Positions 24,801-36,100 of a stretch of 64,000 bases of DNA are shown piece by piece; position 1 is the first letter of the stretch; every line of letters begins with the position of its first letter. The position numbers and the translations under genes were made by a program. Location: assembly GCA_951799445.1 (NCBI GenBank), contig OX637290.1, forward strand, positions 4,838,501 to 4,902,500. Direction: 5' to 3'. The notes below the pieces were generated by a model, which ran no database searches, was not told the DNA's origin, and was given only the letters and a program-made list of their open reading frames with translations. This DNA is from Pseudisothecium myosuroides. Lineage: Eukaryota > Streptophyta > Bryopsida > Hypnales > Lembophyllaceae.

Positions 24801-27800
24801 ACAATCTTGTTTATGTGGTCCATGGATGGCATCTCTCCAGTGGATGAATTGAAAAGATTGATTGACATGTCTTTGTTGAAGGTCAATGGAGATGGTGAAA
24901 TTTTAGAGATGCATGACCAACTACGTGACATGGGCCGAATGTTAGCCAAGGATACAAGAATTTGGAAAGCATCTATGATACCTGAAATTGGCTTTTCAAA
25001 CAAGGTACTATTCCATTAGTGGAATTGACATTTTAGAATAGCACATTTTTGTATATTTATTTGAATGCAATGAGTGAACATCCAACTCCATATTATTTCA
25101 AGTATCACGAGCTTTGAAATATGTTAGAAGAAACAATTCTCATTTGAAGCTTCTCCATATAGATGTAATTCATGATGGTTTATGCTTTTTTGAATGCAGG
25201 ATGTTGAGGTTCTTGAAGGCATTTCTTTGCAAGGGACTATGAAGTATCATTTGCCTTTGTTGAAATATGATCGGAGTTTAGATTTTGAGAAACTTCGTGT
25301 ATTGATTTTGGGAAGCATTGTGGACGATTCTAAAGCACATGCCCACAATTGGGGATTATTACTTGAAATAGCTTCACACTGTTCTCAATTGGAAGCAATT
25401 CTACTTGGAGACTCTAAAAATTGGGTTAAATATAGATGGGGTATGTATAGACATCCACTTACACTTACAGCAAGTACTATAACTACTTTGAGAACTAGGA
25501 TATCAGATCTTTGTGGTACACATGCATCACTCAAGGTTCTTGATTTAGTAGGATTTGATTTCCTCAAACAATTACCAAACAAATTTGCGTCAAGCAACAC
25601 GCTATTAAGATTGAATTTGAGTTATTGTTTAAGTTTGGCAACGTTGCCCAAGGAAGTGGGAAACTTCTCTTCCTTGACCACTCTTAGTTTGAAATGTTGT
25701 ACAAACTTTGTGGCCTTGCCAATGGAAGTGGGGAACTTGTCTTCCTTGACAACTCTAGATTTGAGGAGCTGTTCAAGCTTGTCGGCCTTGCCAAAAGAAG
25801 TAGGGAACTTATCCTCCTTGACCACTCTCAATTTGAAAGGGTGTTTTAGGTTGGTGGCCTTGCCCAAGGAAGTGGGGAATTTGTCTTCATTGACTACTCT
25901 TATTTTGAAATATTGTAGAGACTTTATGGCCTTGCCAATTGAAGTGGGGAACTTGCCTTCCTTGACAACTCTAGATTTGAGGAGTTGTTCAAGCTTATCA
26001 GCCTTGCCAAAGGAAGTAGGAAACTTGTCTTCTTTAACTACTTTAAATTTAAGTAGGTGTTCAAGGTTGGTGGCCTTGCCAAAAGAAGTGGGGAACTTGT
26101 CTTCTTTAACCACTTTAGATTTAAGTATGTGTTCAAGGTTGGTGGCCTTGCCAAAAGAAGTGGGGAACTTGTCTTCTTTAACCACTTTAGATTTAAGTAG
26201 GTCTTCAAAGTTGGCGACTTTGCCAAAGGAAGTGGGAAATATGTCTTCTTTGACTACTTTAGCTTTGAGTGGATGGTCAAGCTTGGCAACCTTGCCAAAG
26301 GAAGTGAAGAACATGTCTTCCTTGACAACTCTCAATTTGAGTGGATGTTCAAGCTTGGCGGCCTTGCCAAAGGAAGTGGGGAACTTGTCTTCCTTGACAA
26401 CCCTCAATTTGTGTGAGTGTTCAAGCTTGACAACCTTACCAATGGATGTAGGGAACTTGTCCTCCTTAACTACTATCGAGTTGAGTGGGTGTTCAAGCTT
26501 GGCGGCCTTGCCAAAGGAAATAGGAAACGTGTCTTCTTTAATCACTCTCAATTTGAGTGGATGTTCAAGCTTAGCGGTCTTGCCAAAGGAAGTGGGGAAC
26601 TTGTCTTCCTTGACAACCCTCAATTTATGTGAGTGTTCAAGCTTGACAACCTTACCAATGGATGTAGGGAACTTGTCCTCCTTAACTACTATCGAGTTGA
26701 GTGGGTGTTCAAGCTTGGTGGCCTTGCCAAAAGAAGTCGGGAACTTGTCTTCTTTGACAACCCTCAATATTTGGAGGTGTTCTAGTTTGGTGACCTTGCC
26801 AAAGGAAATTTGGAACTTATCTTCTTTGACCACTCTAAATCTGAGTGGATATTCAAGCTTGGCACTCTTGCTAAAGGAAGTCGGGAATTTGTCTTCCTTG
26901 ACTACTCTCAATTTAAATATTTGTTCAAGTTTGGCAGCTTTGCCAAGGGTAGTCAAAAACTTCTCTTCCTTAACCACTTTCAATCTATACGGGAGTTCAA
27001 GTTGGTCGCCCGTGCCAAAGGAAGTGGGAAACTTGTCTTCCTTGACCACTATCAAGGTAAAAGGATATTCAAGCTTGGTAGCTATGCCAAAGGAAGTGGA
27101 GAACTTGTCTTCCTTGACCACTCTCAATTTGTTTGGGTGTTCAAATTTGATGGCCTTGCCAAAGGAAGTGGGGAACTTGTTTTTCTTGACCACACTTTAT
27201 TTGCATGGGTGTTCAAAGTTGGTGTCCTTGCCAAAGGAAGTTGGGAACTTGTCTTCCTTGACCAAACTTCATTTAGAAGATTGTTCAAGCTTGGCAACCT
27301 TGCCAAAAGAAGTGGGGAACTTGTCTTCCTTGATTAATCTAAATTTATACAAGTGTTCAAGCTTGGTGGTCTTGCCAAAGGAAATAGGAAACTTGTTTTC
27401 TTTGACCACTTTGAATTTGGGTGAATGTTCAAGCTTGACAACTTTGCCTAAGGAAGTTGGGAATCTATATTCGTTGAACACTCTCACTTTGAATGGGTGT
27501 TCAAACTTGGTGGCCTTGCCAAAGGAAGTGGGAAACTTGTCTTCCTTGATTGATCTCCTTTTGTGCAAGTGTTCAAGCTTGGCAGACTTGCCAAGAGAAG
27601 TGGGGAACTTGACTTCCTTGATTAATCTAAATTTATACAAGTGTTCAAGCTTGGCGGCCTTGCCAAAGGAAATGGGAAACATGCCTTCCTTGACTATTTT
27701 ACATTTGACAGAATGTTCAAGCTTGGCAGCCTTACCGAAGGAAGTGGGGAATTTGACTCCCTTAACCACTCTTAATTTGAGAAGTTGTTCAAGCTTAGTG

Positions 27801-30788
27801 GCCTTGCCAAAGGAGGTGGGGAACTTATCTTTCTTGATTACTATTGAGTTGAGTGGGTGTTCAAGCTTAGCGGCCTTACCAAAGGAAGTTGGAAACTTGT
27901 CTTCCTTGACCACTTTAGATTTGAGTGGATGTTCAAGCTTGGTGACCTTGCCAAAGAAAGTGGGGAACTTATCTTCCTTGACCACTTTAGATTTGAGTGG
28001 ATGTTCAAGCTTGGTGACCTTGCCAAAGGAAGTGGGGAACTTGTCTTCCTTGACCACTTTAGATTTAAGTGGATGTTCAAGCTTGGTGACCTTGCCAAAG
28101 GAAGTGGAGAACTTGTTTTCCTTGACCACTTTAGATTTGAGTGGATGTTCAAGCTTGGTGACCTTGCCAAAGGAAGTGGAAAACTTGTCTTCCTTGACCA
28201 CTTTAGATTTGAGTGAATGTTCAAGCTTGGTAACCTTGCCAAAGGAAGTGGGGAACTTGTCTTCCTTGACCAGTCTCAATTTGTATGAGTGTTCAAGCTT
28301 GGCGGCCTTGCCAAAGGATGTGTGGAACTTGTCCTCCTTGACTACTATCAAGTTAAATGGATGTTCAAGCATTGCAGTCTTACCAAAAGAAGTGGGGAAC
28401 TTGTCCTCCTTAACAACTTTAAATTTGAGTGGATGTTCAAGCTTGGTGAGTTTACCAAAGGAAGTGTGGAACTTGTCTTCTTTGACCACTTTAGATTTGA
28501 GTGAATGTTCAAGCTTGGTGACCTTGCCAAAGGAAGTGGAAAACTTATCTTTGTTGACCACTCTTGATTTGTGCGAGTGTTCAAGCTTGACAACCTTGCC
28601 AAACAATGTGGGCAACTTGTCCTCCTTGACCATTCTAAATTTGAGTGGATGTTTAAGCTTGAAGGCCTTACCAAAGGAAGTTGGAAACTTGACTTCCTTG
28701 AGTATTCTAAATTTGAGAAGATGTTCAAGCTTGGCGGTCTTGCCAAAGGAAGTTGGAAACTTGTCTTCCTTGACCACTTTAGATTTGAGTGGATGTTCAA
28801 GCTTGGTGACCTTGCCAAAAGAAGTGGGAAACTTGTCTTTCTTGATCATTTTAGATTTGATTGAATGTTCAAGCTTGGTGACCTTGCCAAAGGAAGTGGA
28901 AAACTTGTCTTTGTTGACCACTCTCAATTTGTACGAGTGTTCGAGCTTGACAACCTTGCCAAGCAATGTGGGCAACTTGTCCTCCTTGACCACTCTAAAT
29001 TTGAGTGGATGTTCAAGCTTGGTGGCCTTGCCAAAAGAAGTGGGGAACTTGTCTTTGTTGACCACTCTCAATTTGTACGAGTGTTTGAGCTTGACAACCT
29101 TGCCAAGCAATGTGGGAAACTTGTCCTCCTTGACCACTCTAAATTTGAGTGGATGTTCAAGCTTGGTGGCCTTGCCAAAAGAAGTGGGGAATTTGTCTTC
29201 CTTGATTATTCTAAATTTGAATGCATGTTCAAGCTTGGTGACCTTGCCAAAGGAATTGGAGAACTTGTCATCCTTGACCACTTTCAATTTGTACAAGTGT
29301 TCAAGCTTGACAACCTTGCCAATGGATGTAGGAAACTTATCTTCTTTGATCACTATCAAGTTAAGTGGTTGTTTAAGCTTGGCAACCTTGCCAAAGGAAG
29401 TGGGGAACTTGTCTTCTTTGACCACTTTAGATTTGATTGCATCTTCAAGCTTGACAAACTTACAAAAAAAAGTAGGGAACCTAGCTTCCTTGATTACTTT
29501 CAATTTGTATGAGTGTTCAAGCTTGGCAACCTTACCAAAGGGTATGGGGAACTTGTCTTTTTTGATTTGTTTAGATTTGAATGGATGTTCAAGCTTAGCA
29601 GCCTTGCCAAAGGAAGTAGGAAACTTGTCTCACTTGACTACTATTGAGTTGAGTGGATGTTCAAGTTTGGTGGCCTTGCCAAAAGAAATGGAGAACTTGT
29701 GTTCCTTGACTACTCTAAATTTGAGTGGATGTTCAAGCTTGGCGACTTTACCAACGGAAGTGGGGAACTTAACTTCGTTGACTACTTTAGATTTGGGTGC
29801 ATGTTCAAGCTTGTTGACCTTGCCAAAGGAAGTGGAGAACTTGTCTTCCTTAACCACTGTCAATTTGTATGAGTGTTCAAGATTGGCAGTCTTACCAAAG
29901 GAAATGGGGAACTTGTCTTCCTTGATGACTTTAGATTTGAGTGGATGTTCAAGCTTGGCGGCCTTGCCAAAAGAAATGGAGAACTTGTGTTCTTTGACCA
30001 CTTTAGATTTGAGTGGATGTTTAGGCTTAGCAGCTTTGCCAAAAGAAGTGGGGAACTTGACTTCTTTGACCACTCTCAATTTGTACGAAATTCCAAGTTT
30101 GGTGGCCTTACCAAAGGAAATGGGGAACTTGTCTTCCTTGATGACTTTAGATTTGAGTGGATGTTCAAGCTTGGCGACCTTGCCAAAAGAAATGGGGACC
30201 TTGTGTTCCTTGACCACTCTAGATTTGAGTGGGTGTTCAAGCTTGGCAACCTTACCAAAGGAAATGGGGAACTTATCTTCCTTGATGACTTTAGATTTGA
30301 GTGGATGTTCAAGCTTGGCGGCCTTGCCAAAAGAAATGGGGAACTTGTGTTCCTTGACCACTCTAGATTTGAGTGGATGTTTAGGCTTGGCGACTTTGCC
30401 AAAAGAAACGGGGAACTTGACTTCTTTGACCACTCTCAATTTGTACGAAATTCCAAGTTTGGCGGCCTTACCGAAGGAAATGGGGAACTTGTCTTCCTTG
30501 ATGACTTTAGATTTGAGTGGATGTTCAAGCTTGGCGACCTTGCCAAAAGAAATGGGGACCTTGTGTTCCTTGACCACTCTAGATTTGAGTGGGTGTTCAA
30601 GCTTGGCAACCTTACCAAAGGAAATGGGGAACTTGTCTTCCTTGATGACTTTAGATTTGAGTGGATGTTCAAGCTTGGCGACCTTGCCAAAAGAAATGGG
30701 GAACTTGTGTTCTTTGACCACTCTAGATTTGAGTGGGTGTTTAAGCTTGGTGGCTTTGCCAAAGAAGCGGGGAACTCGACTTCTTTGA
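21890..30788 (+). CDS. giant protein kinase-NB-ARC-LRR immune receptor (PNL-type NLR, about 2750 aa)
   Basis: Predicted intracellular immune receptor. Exons: 21890-21978, 22299-23832, 23964-25004 and 25200-30788, all GT-AG and phase-consistent. Residues 1-30 are hydrophobic (MAPFLMWIASFFTLAIFMF). Residues 31 to about 230 form a helical, kinase-free region. The kinase (about 240-515) has Gly loop GAGGYGDV (247), catalytic HLDLKPDN (366), DYG (394) and APE (423). HLD replaces HRD, so it is a non-RD kinase with its catalytic Asp, Lys and Asn present. NB-ARC has P-loop GMGGIGKTT (576), kinase-2 FLLILDDVN (649), TTR, GLPL (741), FLDVACFF and MHD (857). From about 1030 there are some 71 LRRs of 24 residues (LTTLDLSGCSSLVTLPKEVG type). 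The stop at 30788 follows a 1-nt deletion near 30765; LRR coding continues in another frame. Kinase-headed NLRs are a bryophyte (moss) class. The first exon is the least certain part. Confidence 0.85.
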
Positions 30789-31098
30789 CCACTCTCAATT
30801 TGTACGAAATTCCAAGCTTGGCAGCCTTACTGAAGGAAATGGGGAACTTGTCTTCCTTGATGACTTTAGATTTGAGTGGATGTTCAAGCTTGGCGGCCTT
30901 GCCAAAAGAATTGGGGAACTTGTATTCCTTGACCACTCTAGATTTGAGTGGGTGTTCAAGCTTGGCAACCTTACCGAAGGAAATGGGGAACTTGTCTTCC
31001 TTAATGACTTTAGATTTGAGTGGATGTTCAAGCTTGGCGACCTTGCCAAAGGAAGTGGGGAACTTGACTTCCTTGACAATTGTTAATTTCATAGTTGC
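25628..31098 (+). repeat. 76-unit, 72-bp tandem array encoding LRRs
   Basis: The anchor 'ttcaagcttgg' (first form 'tttaagtttgg' at 25628, last at 31027) recurs every 72 bp, equal to one 24-residue LRR. From 25772 to 30668 the distance is 4896 bp, exactly 68 units, so there is no net indel. From 30668 to 30955 it is 287 bp, one base short of four units. Sub-repeats of 144, 216 and 360 bp show repeated local duplication. Confidence 0.95.
30001..31080 (+). repeat. 360-bp higher-order repeat (5 LRR units), three tandem copies
   Basis: 'ttgtacgaaattccaag' (encoding LYEIPS) occurs at 30081, 30441 and 30800, spacings of 360 and 359 bp. Each copy spans five 72-bp units with near-identical sequence. 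The missing base in the third spacing is the frameshift that ends the ORF at 30788. Confidence 0.85.
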
Positions 31099-31108
31099 AA
31101 ATATGTGA
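30789..31108 (+). pseudogene. out-of-frame LRR tail of the kinase-NLR
   Basis: Reading resumes in the +1-shifted frame as four further LRRs (NLYEIPSLAALLKEMGNL onward) and ends VNFIVANM at a TGA, 31106-31108. Sister units read TTGCCAAAAGAA at 30037 and 30397; here the run at 30757 has lost one A. Either a recent truncating mutation or a sequencing error in a homopolymer. Confidence 0.8.
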
Positions 31109-32689
31109 GCAAGGACTAGTAAGGAATTTTAGGTTTTGTAAACTATAGCTGAAGTTGTAATCCTTTTACAATGAAAATATTGCAAACTATTTATTTTTTG
31201 CTGAAGGTGAATTTTTGTCTTTTAACTATCATATTAGAAGCTTTTTAGTAGTACTGCATACTCACTTCTACAAATTCAAGCATGTCAGCTATTTTTGATT
31301 GTAAAAGTAATTAAGAAAAAGAAAACCATATGCATTCAAATATTGAAGAGCACTAGTTTCTAAACTCATTCTCAAAGTTTGTCAAGGCAGGCGAAGTTAC
31401 TTAAAACACATGTATGAAGAAGTGCAATGGATTGGAGGCATGAGTGCACCCATTGACACTCTTCATTAGAAAGAATTCTTGTAAGTACACTACGCAAGGG
31501 ACCTTGCCGTTGTCTCCAAGTTGACTTAGTGTGTAGACATCAAATGTGTTCTAAATGTTGTCATGTGCATTTTGCGTGTGGTAGTGCGTAGAGGGAAAGC
31601 CCTCCAAAAAAAACGGCATCCTTGCGTGGACTTGTAGAGACGCTCATAGTACAGAGGCTACTAAAGAACTCCGAAACATAATGAGCCTCTGTAGATTGCA
31701 ATCCGTCAAGCGCAATGCACTGCACAAATTACCGAGTGTGAGCCATATGTAGTGTGAATAAACTAAGTAGCGGTGAACAATAAATGTCCTATTTGTTGCT
31801 CTTCAGTTGCAACCTAACATTGTTAAGTGTTCATGAATTTGAATAAAGTTTGTTGGCTCTCTACTATTATTGTACATGGCTCTATTCAATTGCAATGTAG
31901 ATATAATTTCTATCAAAAATGAGCAATTAAAATGATATAACAAACATGAGAACATGAAATGGATGAACGGAAAGAGCTTTGCTTCTCTACTTGCATAATT
32001 AACTGTAGTTCTTTACTTGCATACTCCTTATGTGCTTAAAGTTTACTATATAAACCACCAATGGAGCCAATTATGATCAAATATCACTGATTTTCTTAGA
32101 TGAGCAACCAAATTGAACCAATCAAACTCAATTATTATACAACATGAGCATGTTTAATTAATTGGCTTTTGGCACTTGAGCTTCTTTATGTGCATATAGC
32201 TAAAAACTACTCCCTACTAGTCCCAATTTCCCATGCAGTAAGGAAATTTTGACTATAGTCCTTTAATGTTGTTTCAGACACAACAATTTCAACAATAAAT
32301 ACTTAAAAGACATGGACTTCCAGTATGCAATTTTTGAATTAAAAACACACTTAAATCACCCCTTTTTATTAGTGTGTACATCAAAGCAAGAAAAAGATAA
32401 AAGAGCATTATCAAAGAAAGTTAAGGTTAGAAGAAACTACACAAATTGGTTCTTGCCTTCTCTTTAGGGACCTATTTATGCTGCTTTGAGGCAACAAAAA
32501 AATTATACTTCTACTTCATGTTATTTGCAAACAAAGTACAAAGTACTATGAGAGATTAGAATTATCTATGCCAATCTTTCTAGAAGCTCTCTATAGGATT
32601 GGTTTACTCCTACAAGAGAGTTAAAAGGAGTTGAAAGAAAAATCTTTCACAAGACATGTTCTTTCATTGAAGGTTCACAACATTCTTAT
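31109..32689. other. 3' flank of the kinase-NLR, no gene recognised
   Basis: AT-rich sequence with no long ORF. The 3'UTR and polyadenylation site of the receptor should be in the first few hundred bases. Confidence 0.4.
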
Positions 32690-34890
32690 GTGCTTTCAAA
32701 ATTTCTAGAACTTGAAGAGGACATCATCCAAATGCTTACATCCTATAGAGAAGCTAGACAACCTCTATTTACATCAACAATAAGGATTGCAATTAGGATT
32801 TTGATTTATAAAAGCCAACCTATTGTACTTCAAGAAGAGGGAACAACATCATTTAAAGTGAATCTAGCTTGGACACATGAATGTATTCATTGCAACTTGA
32901 ATTGGAATTATAGAGTAGCTACAGGAGCTGCTAAGAAGCTACCAAATGATTAGGAAGCACAAGGGCTAAAAATGACACAAATAGCATCTTACCTTGTGAA
33001 AGGACATTCTATACTCCATGAGCTTTTTGTGAATTAAATATGGAGTCATTTAGTTCCAACATATAGGCTCATACATGGGAAGTGAAGGAATCAAAATGTG
33101 TTCTTATTTATAGAATTGAAGACAAGAGGCAAATTACCGTTTGAGTATCTTCATCAACGGCCAATTAAAAACTTTTACAATTCCTAATTATGTTTACAAG
33201 GTTGGCACAAAGAAATTTACGTCCAAAAAGTATTAGAAGATTGGATTGTGAGGCAGCAGGTTGGCACCTAACTTGCTCAAACAATCATTGGTCCAATCTC
33301 ACAACTTGTCAAGAATTTGTGGAGAAGATTTTACAACCCTATAGACTTCAAATTATAAAACAATCGCATATGGACAAATCATCCAAATTAATTTGGTTGA
33401 TAGATTGTTAGAGTGTGCACCAATCAAAGGAATTCACTTCATGGGTGAAGGAGAAACACCTTGAAATTCTTCTCATTTTTGCTAAATGTACAAGTATTTT
33501 ACAAGCAACTAATGTTATTCTTCAAAGACTTTTCAATCACTGATTTAGGCACGAATTTGACAACTACACTTCATATAACATTGACATACAACTTGATAAC
33601 AAAGAAAAAACATTAGAGAGCAAATGAAGCTTTGGGAAGGCCATGAGTTCTCTGTATGTTTCCAAAATTGGGACCTTTGTTGTAATTAACTATCTGGAGC
33701 ACATAAAGGCTACTAGTGTGGTGTAGACACTTCTACGTCAAATTAAAAAAACTAACTAATTTTTAAATATTTTTAAAAAAAATAGTATTTTTATTATTTG
33801 TTTAAATTTTATGATTATTATTTAATATTTTTAAAATTTTAGTATTCTAATCAGCAATGTACTAATTCACTTGCCTAAAATAATCTTCTCGTAGCTTCAT
33901 TTCTCTTCTAGTGAAGATATCAAGGGAGATACAAAGATGTCTACTCTAAAGCCGCCTTCTTTTGTGAATGGCTTTTGAAAGCACGCGAACATGTCAGCAG
34001 GGCATAAATGACTAACCCCTAAAGTCCCAAGGCCATTTTTTCGTTAAAACCACTCAAAACTGCCATTTTTGTTGCATTCACCCAAGAAAGCAAAAAAAAC
34101 ATTTTTTTTAGAATCTAACCATAGGATCTTGTACTTCACTTGTTTGAGATCATGTAGTAAAAATTTCATCAAATTTGACCATATGGATTGGAAGATATTA
34201 GCATTCAAAGTTGGACAAAAAGGTTTTTTTCAAGAACGTGCTTAGATTGCCCGAAAAACAAGATTGTCCATAACTTTCTCATCATTAGTCCAAATAGAAT
34301 GAATCAAAGCTTCAAATGTAGACAAAAACATAATCTTTGAGAAAAAAATTAAAAATTAAGAAAATCCATTTTTTTGTGGTTTTTTTGGGCTGCCCCTCGA
34401 GCTGCTTTTCAGACTTAAAGTGGCATAACTTTTGCTCCCGGACACCAATTGGAATAAAAAAATATATTCCCCAAAAGCTAATCTAATTTCCTATCTTCGA
34501 AAAAGTTTCAAAAAATCAAGTCAAAAATTGAGATTGCACAAGCCTATCCAAAATCCCAAGAGTCCCTCGTAGGGACTTTGGGACTTTAGGGGTTAAGGTA
34601 GGATGGTCACAATGTGGATTACAAAAAGCATTCCAACAACCATTTCAAGTGAGTGCTATAGATGAACATATGAAGACATGCACCATTATTTCAAGAAGAT
34701 CCATTAGCAATTGAAGAAGAACATAATGACAAGAAAATTGACATAGACACAAATGAGACCATTCAAGGTATAATGTAAGCTTCCTTAAAAATTGTTGCTG
34801 ATATTGCATCATCAAACCAAGACAATTCTTTGTTCAAGAATAGAAGCTCCAAAAGGTATGTCCCAAGCAAAAAAAATTCCACTTTGTTAG
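32690..34890 (+). pseudogene. decayed DDE transposase (pogo/Tigger-like DDE_1 type), split by a later insertion
   Basis: Plus-strand fragments in shifting frames resemble one transposase. 32690-32950 has TSYREARQPL and LNWNYRVATGAAKKLPND. 32955-33180 reads as QGLKMTQI, YLVKGHSI and HLVPT with stops. 33415-33720 reads as KSKEFTSWVKEKH and CTSILQATNVILQRLF, like the CTS-x-x-QPAD-x-x-LQRPFK block near the last catalytic Asp. 34598-34890 continues with GWSQCGLQKAFQQPFQVSAI. The gap 34016-34592 is a family A element. Many stops and frameshifts show it is dead. Superfamily assignment is from recalled motif layout and is tentative. Confidence 0.55.
34016..34592 (-). mobile_element. 577-bp TTAA-family element inserted in the DDE transposase relic
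   Basis: Ends CCCCTAAAGTCCC and, in reverse complement, CCCCTAAAGTCCC. They are flanked by CTAA (34012-34015) and TTAA (34593-34596). The interior shares 'gaatgaatcaaagctt' and 'aaaactgccattttt' in reverse complement with the copy at 17543. Confidence 0.7.
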
Positions 34891-35394
34891 ACTTTTTCTT
34901 ACTACATGTCTTTGTAGAAAAAAACAATTCCTAAGAAAATTGAATGATAAAAATAAAATGAAATTGATAAATTCTCACTCAAATTTTTTTAAAGGGCAAC
35001 TAGTTAAGGATTCAATTGGACACAAGTTCCAATAGCCGAGATTTCAACAACGATTAGACTAGAAGTTTAACAGCATAGAAATTAAACATGGACACCCTAA
35101 GAAGGTTCAATGCCAAGATGTGGCTAAACTCTAAATTGCAATGTAGTGAGCTATGGTATGTACATTTTTTCCCTCATGTACTTTGATTTTTTCTTCTCTT
35201 CAAGTAAGCAAGATGCTATAACTTTGAAAACAGTAAACACCAAATCTATAAAAAAAACCTTGATAGTTACCCCCCGTTATATATCCATTTGTCTTAGAAC
35301 TTCATGATTTTTTTTCTAATGAGAGCTAAATGCTAAAAGCCCATACACCATCAGTCAAAGATTTAAAATGACAAACCAATCTTAGTCCAACAAT

Positions 35395-35800
35395 CACCTC
35401 TCTAACTCTCCCTACCCACCATCCACAACCATTTAGTTCAATCCCTGTTACATCTTCCTATCCCCCATCCTTGGCACATCTCCCTACCTCTTCCCATGCA
35501 GGCATGCAACTAAACCTTCTGATCTCTACATCCACCTTCCCCTCTCCCACATCACCTCCTCCTCTTTCCTTGCAATCCTTCCTTTTACCCCTTGCAACCC
35601 CTCCTCTTCCCCCTTCAAAACCCTTCCTCTCCTCCCTACGACCTCCAAAATCCCCTATGCAACCTCCCAAATTCCCCCACAACCCCCTTCTCCCTCTATG
35701 ATCTTCCAAATCCTTCTCCCCCTACAGCCTCCCAAATCCCTCTCTCCTCTACCAACCTCCCAAATCCCCCTACAACCTCCTTGACTCCTCAAAGACACCA
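35395..35800. repeat. long polypyrimidine (C/T-rich) tract
   Basis: About 400 bp almost free of G on the plus strand, with repeated CCTCCCAAATCCC units. It leaves an apparent Pro/Ser-rich plus ORF and a Gly/Arg-rich minus ORF, both compositional artefacts. Confidence 0.7.
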
Positions 35801-36100
35801 TTGAGCGACCTTCAAACATTAACATACCTGAAATTTGTCTTTCATTATTGCTTTAGGAATGGCAATGAAGCTAATATTTTTCTTGTTGCATTACATGCAA
35901 TACCTCCTAAAACAAGTGCAAGTGCAATTCCTTTGACAAGCGAGCCTTTTGTTATTGAGCTCCAATCTCTAAACTACATCCAACAAACACCAAATTACTT
36001 GCATGAACAAAAAATTTGTTAGTATAAACACCACAAAAAAGGAATTGCATCAACAAAAATACAGTAATCATGGTGATTGCAAGAAATACTTGTCCTTTTT

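Noticed and set aside
25622..30721. Long minus-strand ORFs (523, 744 and 363 codons) and repeated plus-frame ORFs across the LRR array
   Set aside because: They are shadows: a 72-bp unit free of stops in several frames keeps them open. Their repeats (VVKEDKFPTSFGKVTKLEHP type) simply mirror the LRR code, and they lack splice context or non-repeat domains.
35458..35804. Pro/Ser-rich plus ORFs and Gly/Arg-rich minus ORF
   Set aside because: Composition effect of the polypyrimidine tract; no domain, start context or splicing.
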